Shown here piece by piece: positions 61,116 through 64,000 of a stretch of DNA of 64,000 nucleotides. The stretch covers positions 9,186,501 through 9,250,500 of the forward strand of contig NZ_CP023690.1 of assembly GCF_008704795.1 (NCBI RefSeq). Reading direction: 5' to 3'. How positions within the stretch are numbered: the stretch's first letter is position 1; each line of letters begins with the position of its first letter. This DNA is from Streptomyces spectabilis. GTDB lineage: Bacteria; Actinomycetota; Actinomycetes; Streptomycetales; Streptomycetaceae. The notes below the pieces were generated by a model. The model made no database searches. It was not told where the DNA came from and saw nothing but the letters and a program-made list of their open reading frames with translations. The position numbers and the translations under genes are program-made.

Positions 61116-62903
61116 GTGAGCACTACCGCTACGAGGGTCGCCCCGGCGACCCTGCGCACGGCGACCGGCCGCGAGGCCACCCGATGGGTCACCGCGCACT
61201 GCCGTGAGATCCCTTGGCTGACGACGGCCACCGTGCTCACCACGGTGGTCGGAGCAGCCCTCCAGGTGCTCCCGGTACTGCTGCTCGGCCGCGTGGTCGA
61301 CGGGGTGGTCGAGGGCGAGTCGCGCTCGGTCCTGCTCACGGTCGGCGTGCTGATGGGGGCCGCCGCGCTGCTCGGCGCGGTGGCCACCGCGGTGTCGACG
61401 TACCTGATCGGGCGGCTCGGCGCGGATCTCCTCGCGCGGCTGCGCGAGGGCGCCGTCCGCGCGGTGCTCGGCATGCCGAGCGCACGGGTCGAACAGGTCG
61501 GCCGGGGAGACGTGTTGTCCCGGGTCGGTGACGACGTGGCCGTCCTCTCCAAGGGCATCCGCATGGCCATCCCCACGGTGTTCTCCGCGGGCGTCCTCGT
61601 CTTCATCGCCACCGTCGGCATGTTCGGCCTCGACTGGCGGCTCGGCCTGGCGGGCGCGGGCGCGCTGCCCGCCTACGCCCTCGCCCTGCGCTGGTACCTG
61701 CCCCGGTCCGCCCCGCTCTACAAGAAGCAGCGGGTGGCCCAGGCCGACCGCGCACAGGCGCTCATCAGCGGCCTGAACGGGATCGACACGGTCCGGGCGT
61801 ACCGCCTGGAGGACTCCGTCCGCGAGCAGGTCACCCACGAGTCGTGGCGCGTGCGCAACTACGGCATCGAGGTGTTCCGGTTCTTCGGCCGCTTCGTCGG
61901 CAGGGAGAACCGCGCCGAGTTCATCGGCCTCGTCCTGATCCTCGTGGTCGGGTACGCCCTCCTGGAGGCCGACGCCGCGAGCCTGGGCGAGGTGGCGGCG
62001 GCCCCGCTGATGTTCCACCGCCTCTTCACCCCGCTGGGCGCCATCATGTTCACCTTCGACGAGGCGCAGAAGTCGGGCGCGAGCCTGACCCGGCTCGTCG
62101 GTGTCCTCGGCGAGCCCGCGGAGGAGCGCCTCGTCGGCGACGCGGGCGTCACCCCGGCGGACACCACGCCGCACCCAGTGACGGTGCGAGGCCTCACGTT
62201 CAGCTACCCCGACACCGAGCAACCGGTCCTGAAGGACGTCGACCTGACGATCCCCGCCGGTGGTTCGCTCGCCCTCGTCGGCGCGACGGGCGCGGGCAAG
62301 TCGACCCTGGCCGCGCTGATCGCGGGCATCGGAACCCCCCAGGCCGGATCGGTGCGCATCGGCACCACCGACCTCGCCGGTCTGGACGAGGCCGGAGCGC
62401 GCGCGTTGGTGAGCATCCTGACGCAGGAGACCCATGTGTTCTCCGGCCCGCTCGCCGACGACCTGCGCCTGGCCGCGCCCGAGGCCACCGACGCCGAGCT
62501 GATGGACGCACTGCGCACGGTCGGCGCCGACGGCTGGGTCGAGGCCCTGCCCGAAGGCCTCGACACCTTGGTCGGCGAGGGCGGCGAGCGCCTGGACGTC
62601 ACCAAGGTCGCCCATATCGCCCTGGCCCGCCTGGTCCTCGGCCGCTCGCCGGTGGTCGTGCTCGACGAGTCGACCGCGGAGGCGGGCAGCGAGGGCGCCG
62701 CCGAGCTCGAGCGGGCCGTGCGCGCCGCGTGCGCGGGCCGGACCACGCTGTTCGTGGCGCACCGCCTGACGCAGGCCATGGCGGCCGACCGCATCGCCGT
62801 CCTCGACGCGGGCCGCGTCGTGGAGCTGGGCACCCACGACGAACTGGTGGCCCTGGGCGGCCGGTACGCGCGGCTGTGGCAGGCGTGGCGAGAAGGTAGT
62901 TAG
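61116..62903 (+). CDS. cchG: ABC exporter-like protein CchG-like with degenerate signature
   Basis: The 595-residue protein fuses a six-helix type I ABC exporter domain (residues 1-340) to a nucleotide-binding domain, with Walker A GATGAGKSTLAALIAG and Walker B VVVLDESTAEAG. The signature loop, normally LSGGQ, reads GERLDVTKVAH and is degenerate, as in related coelichelin exporters. It is likely part of siderophore export or intracellular trafficking. GTG 61116 is two bases after the cchF stop, with no clear ribosome site, so it is probably translationally coupled. Confidence 0.85.
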   Translation: MSTTATRVAPATLRTATGREATRWVTAHCREIPWLTTATVLTTVVGAALQVLPVLLLGRVVDGVVEGESRSVLLTVGVLMGAAALLGAVATAVSTYLIGRLGADLLARLREGAVRAVLGMPSARVEQVGRGDVLSRVGDDVAVLSKGIRMAIPTVFSAGVLVFIATVGMFGLDWRLGLAGAGALPAYALALRWYLPRSAPLYKKQRVAQADRAQALISGLNGIDTVRAYRLEDSVREQVTHESWRVRNYGIEVFRFFGRFVGRENRAEFIGLVLILVVGYALLEADAASLGEVAAAPLMFHRLFTPLGAIMFTFDEAQKSGASLTRLVGVLGEPAEERLVGDAGVTPADTTPHPVTVRGLTFSYPDTEQPVLKDVDLTIPAGGSLALVGATGAGKSTLAALIAGIGTPQAGSVRIGTTDLAGLDEAGARALVSILTQETHVFSGPLADDLRLAAPEATDAELMDALRTVGADGWVEALPEGLDTLVGEGGERLDVTKVAHIALARLVLGRSPVVVLDESTAEAGSEGAAELERAVRAACAGRTTLFVAHRLTQAMAADRIAVLDAGRVVELGTHDELVALGGRYARLWQAWREGS

Positions 62904-62913
62904 GCAACCCTCA

Positions 62914-62942
62914 CCGTGGTCAGGACACCCCTGACCACGGTC
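62914..62942 (+). terminator. Perfect 12-bp hairpin between cchG and cchH
   Basis: ACCGTGGTCAGG (62914-62925) and CCTGACCACGGT (62931-62942) pair exactly across a 5-nt loop, starting 11 bp after the cchG stop. With no T-tract, it could be a terminator, a processing site or an attenuator of cchH. Confidence 0.55.
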
Positions 62943-62968
62943 AGGTCACCGTTCGTTCCTTGGAAGGA

Positions 62969-63004
62969 AACGCTGAGTCTTCGATGAACGCTGAGTCTTC
63001 GACG
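62969..63004. repeat. 18-bp tandem duplication across the cchH start
   Basis: AACGCTGAGTCTTCGATG (62969-62986) is repeated immediately as AACGCTGAGTCTTCGACG (62987-63004), with one base difference. The last codon of copy 1 is the ATG start, in frame, and the second copy ends just before the second ATG at 63005. Confidence 0.8.
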
Positions 63005-64000
63005 ATGGAACCGGGCGCTCGTCGCGTACGGCTCTCTCCCGCGGCCCTGGCCGACGTACGCCGTCGAACGGGCGACCACTCCGACCGGACCATCGCCGAA
63101 GCGTGCGCCATCGGTCTCTCGTACTGGGCGACGGGCCAGGGCCCCGACGGCATCGACCTCACCGCGGGCACGCTCTTCGCCGACGTCCTCGCATGGGTCG
63201 ACAACGGCGGCCTCGCGCCGACCGGCTGGGAGGCCGCCGCGGACGGCCGGAGCATCGCCGTCCCCGAGGACGTCGCACTCGCCGACGCGCAGCTCGCGCT
63301 CGACGACCTGGCCGACTTCCCGGACCGGCCGCTCGGCTCCATCGGCCCGTCCAGCGTCACGGCCCGCCTCGAAGCGCTGGCCGAGTGGAACGACACCCGG
63401 GCCGACCGGGTCCGCCCGACCATCGTGGAGATGTTCCTCGAGCAGGCGCGGACCCGGCCGGACGCCGTCGCCATCGTCGATGAGCACCGCTCGCTGACCT
63501 ACGGCGAGGCGGCCGAGCTGTCCAGCCAGCTCGCCCACCACCTGATCGAGCGCGGCCTCGGCGCCGAACAGGTCGTCGGCATCTCGCTCGGCCGCTCCGC
63601 CGAGATGGTCATCGGGCTGCTCGGCGTGCTCCAGGCGGGCTGCGCGTTCGTCCCGCTCGACCCGCAGTGGCCCGCCGCGCGCCGCGCCGTCGTCATCGCC
63701 GACGCCCGCGTCGTGCTCCAGCTCAACGACTCCGGCGCGCACGACCCGAGCGAACCGGACGCCGTCGCCGTCGACCTCGGCGACTGGGCGTACGGCTCCT
63801 ACCCCGCGGGCGGCACCGGGATCACGGTCCTCGGCGACGCCCTGGCATACGTGATCTTCACGTCCGGCTCGACCGGACGGCCCAAGGGCGCGATGATCCG
63901 GCACGAGGCGATCAGCGAGCGCCTGCTCTGGCAGGTCGGTGAGATCCTGGGCTTCGGGCACGACGACGCGTCCCTCTTCAAGGCGCCGCTGTCCTTCGAC
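62984..64000 (+). CDS. cchH: Coelichelin-type NRPS CchH, 5' part
   Basis: The frame runs to the window end and holds an N-terminal stretch of about 145 residues followed by an NRPS adenylation domain: TIVEMFLEQARTRPDAVAIVDEHRSLTYGEAAELSSQLAHHL, LAYVIFTSGSTGRPKGAMIRHEAI (A3 core) and FKAPLSFD at the end. In the coelichelin pathway it loads ornithine derivatives and threonine. The upstream GGAAGGA is 15 nt from ATG 62984, and ATG 63005 is a possible alternative. The remaining modules are outside. Confidence 0.87.
   Translation, partial: MNAESSTMEPGARRVRLSPAALADVRRRTGDHSDRTIAEACAIGLSYWATGQGPDGIDLTAGTLFADVLAWVDNGGLAPTGWEAAADGRSIAVPEDVALADAQLALDDLADFPDRPLGSIGPSSVTARLEALAEWNDTRADRVRPTIVEMFLEQARTRPDAVAIVDEHRSLTYGEAAELSSQLAHHLIERGLGAEQVVGISLGRSAEMVIGLLGVLQAGCAFVPLDPQWPAARRAVVIADARVVLQLNDSGAHDPSEPDAVAVDLGDWAYGSYPAGGTGITVLGDALAYVIFTSGSTGRPKGAMIRHEAISERLLWQVGEILGFGHDDASLFKAPLSFD

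Noticed and set aside
62884..62913. Possible iron box near the cchG stop (TTAGGCAACCC)
   Set aside because: Only the left half resembles the consensus and the right half does not match, so it was not counted.

Overview
The window is chromosomal DNA of a high-GC actinomycete, almost certainly a Streptomyces. GC is very high, codons are strongly G/C-ending at the third position, GTG starts are frequent, and the families are typical of the genus (DUF6479, DUF6777, DUF397, SARP-type regulator, SAV_2336-type proteins, ECF41 sigma factor, coelichelin-type siderophore genes). No rRNA, tRNA, CRISPR array or intact insertion sequence was seen. Most of the window looks like accessory or chromosome-arm content.

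Layout: 1-5.2 kb holds an edge-truncated membrane protein, a 2H phosphoesterase, a type IB topoisomerase and small stress-type proteins. 5.2-10.9 kb holds an ArsR-type regulator divergent from an MFS exporter with a perfect operator, a GtrA-like protein behind an array of TGGCGCCA boxes, and small membrane/lipoproteins. 10.9-18.5 kb holds a SARP/NB-ARC regulator, a MerR regulator divergent from a mycothiol-dependent isomerase, a secreted PQQ-type sugar dehydrogenase, and a MarR regulator divergent from a GAPDH gene. 18.5-24.8 kb holds a DMT exporter, a B12-binding radical SAM protein, a DUF6777 lipoprotein and a secreted chorismate mutase.

24.9-27.9 kb is a two-gene putative conflict system: an EACC1 adaptor overlapping a caspase-NTPase-TPR protein. 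27.9-30.6 kb holds single metabolic enzymes. 30.6-31.26 kb is a decayed RHS fragment abutting an ECF41 sigma factor/carboxymuconolactone-decarboxylase pair that has a good ECF41 promoter. 32.8-38.6 kb is an acyl-CoA/steroid-like catabolic block (FadD, crotonase, DUF35 OB protein, two cysteine-less thiolase-fold proteins).

40.5-48.4 kb is the most unusual locus: a tightly overlapping four-gene VMAP-type ternary system (Trypco1, trypsin-VMAP, MoxR AAA+ ATPase). Its last gene encodes a 1,444-residue protein joining a Gly-rich hexapeptide repeat, a SAV_2336/vWA-like region, a pseudokinase and a degenerate MinD-like ATPase. A perfect 14-bp terminator hairpin follows it.

48.5-54.5 kb holds an MMPL transporter with a divergent TetR regulator, a short M4 protease and an amidohydrolase. 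54.5 kb to the window end is a coelichelin-type siderophore locus: cchA formyltransferase divergent from cchC-D-E-F-G and the start of the NRPS cchH, with six DmdR/IdeR-like iron boxes. The ornithine hydroxylase cchB is not in the visible part. One iron box also sits before an unrecognised tandem-HTH gene.
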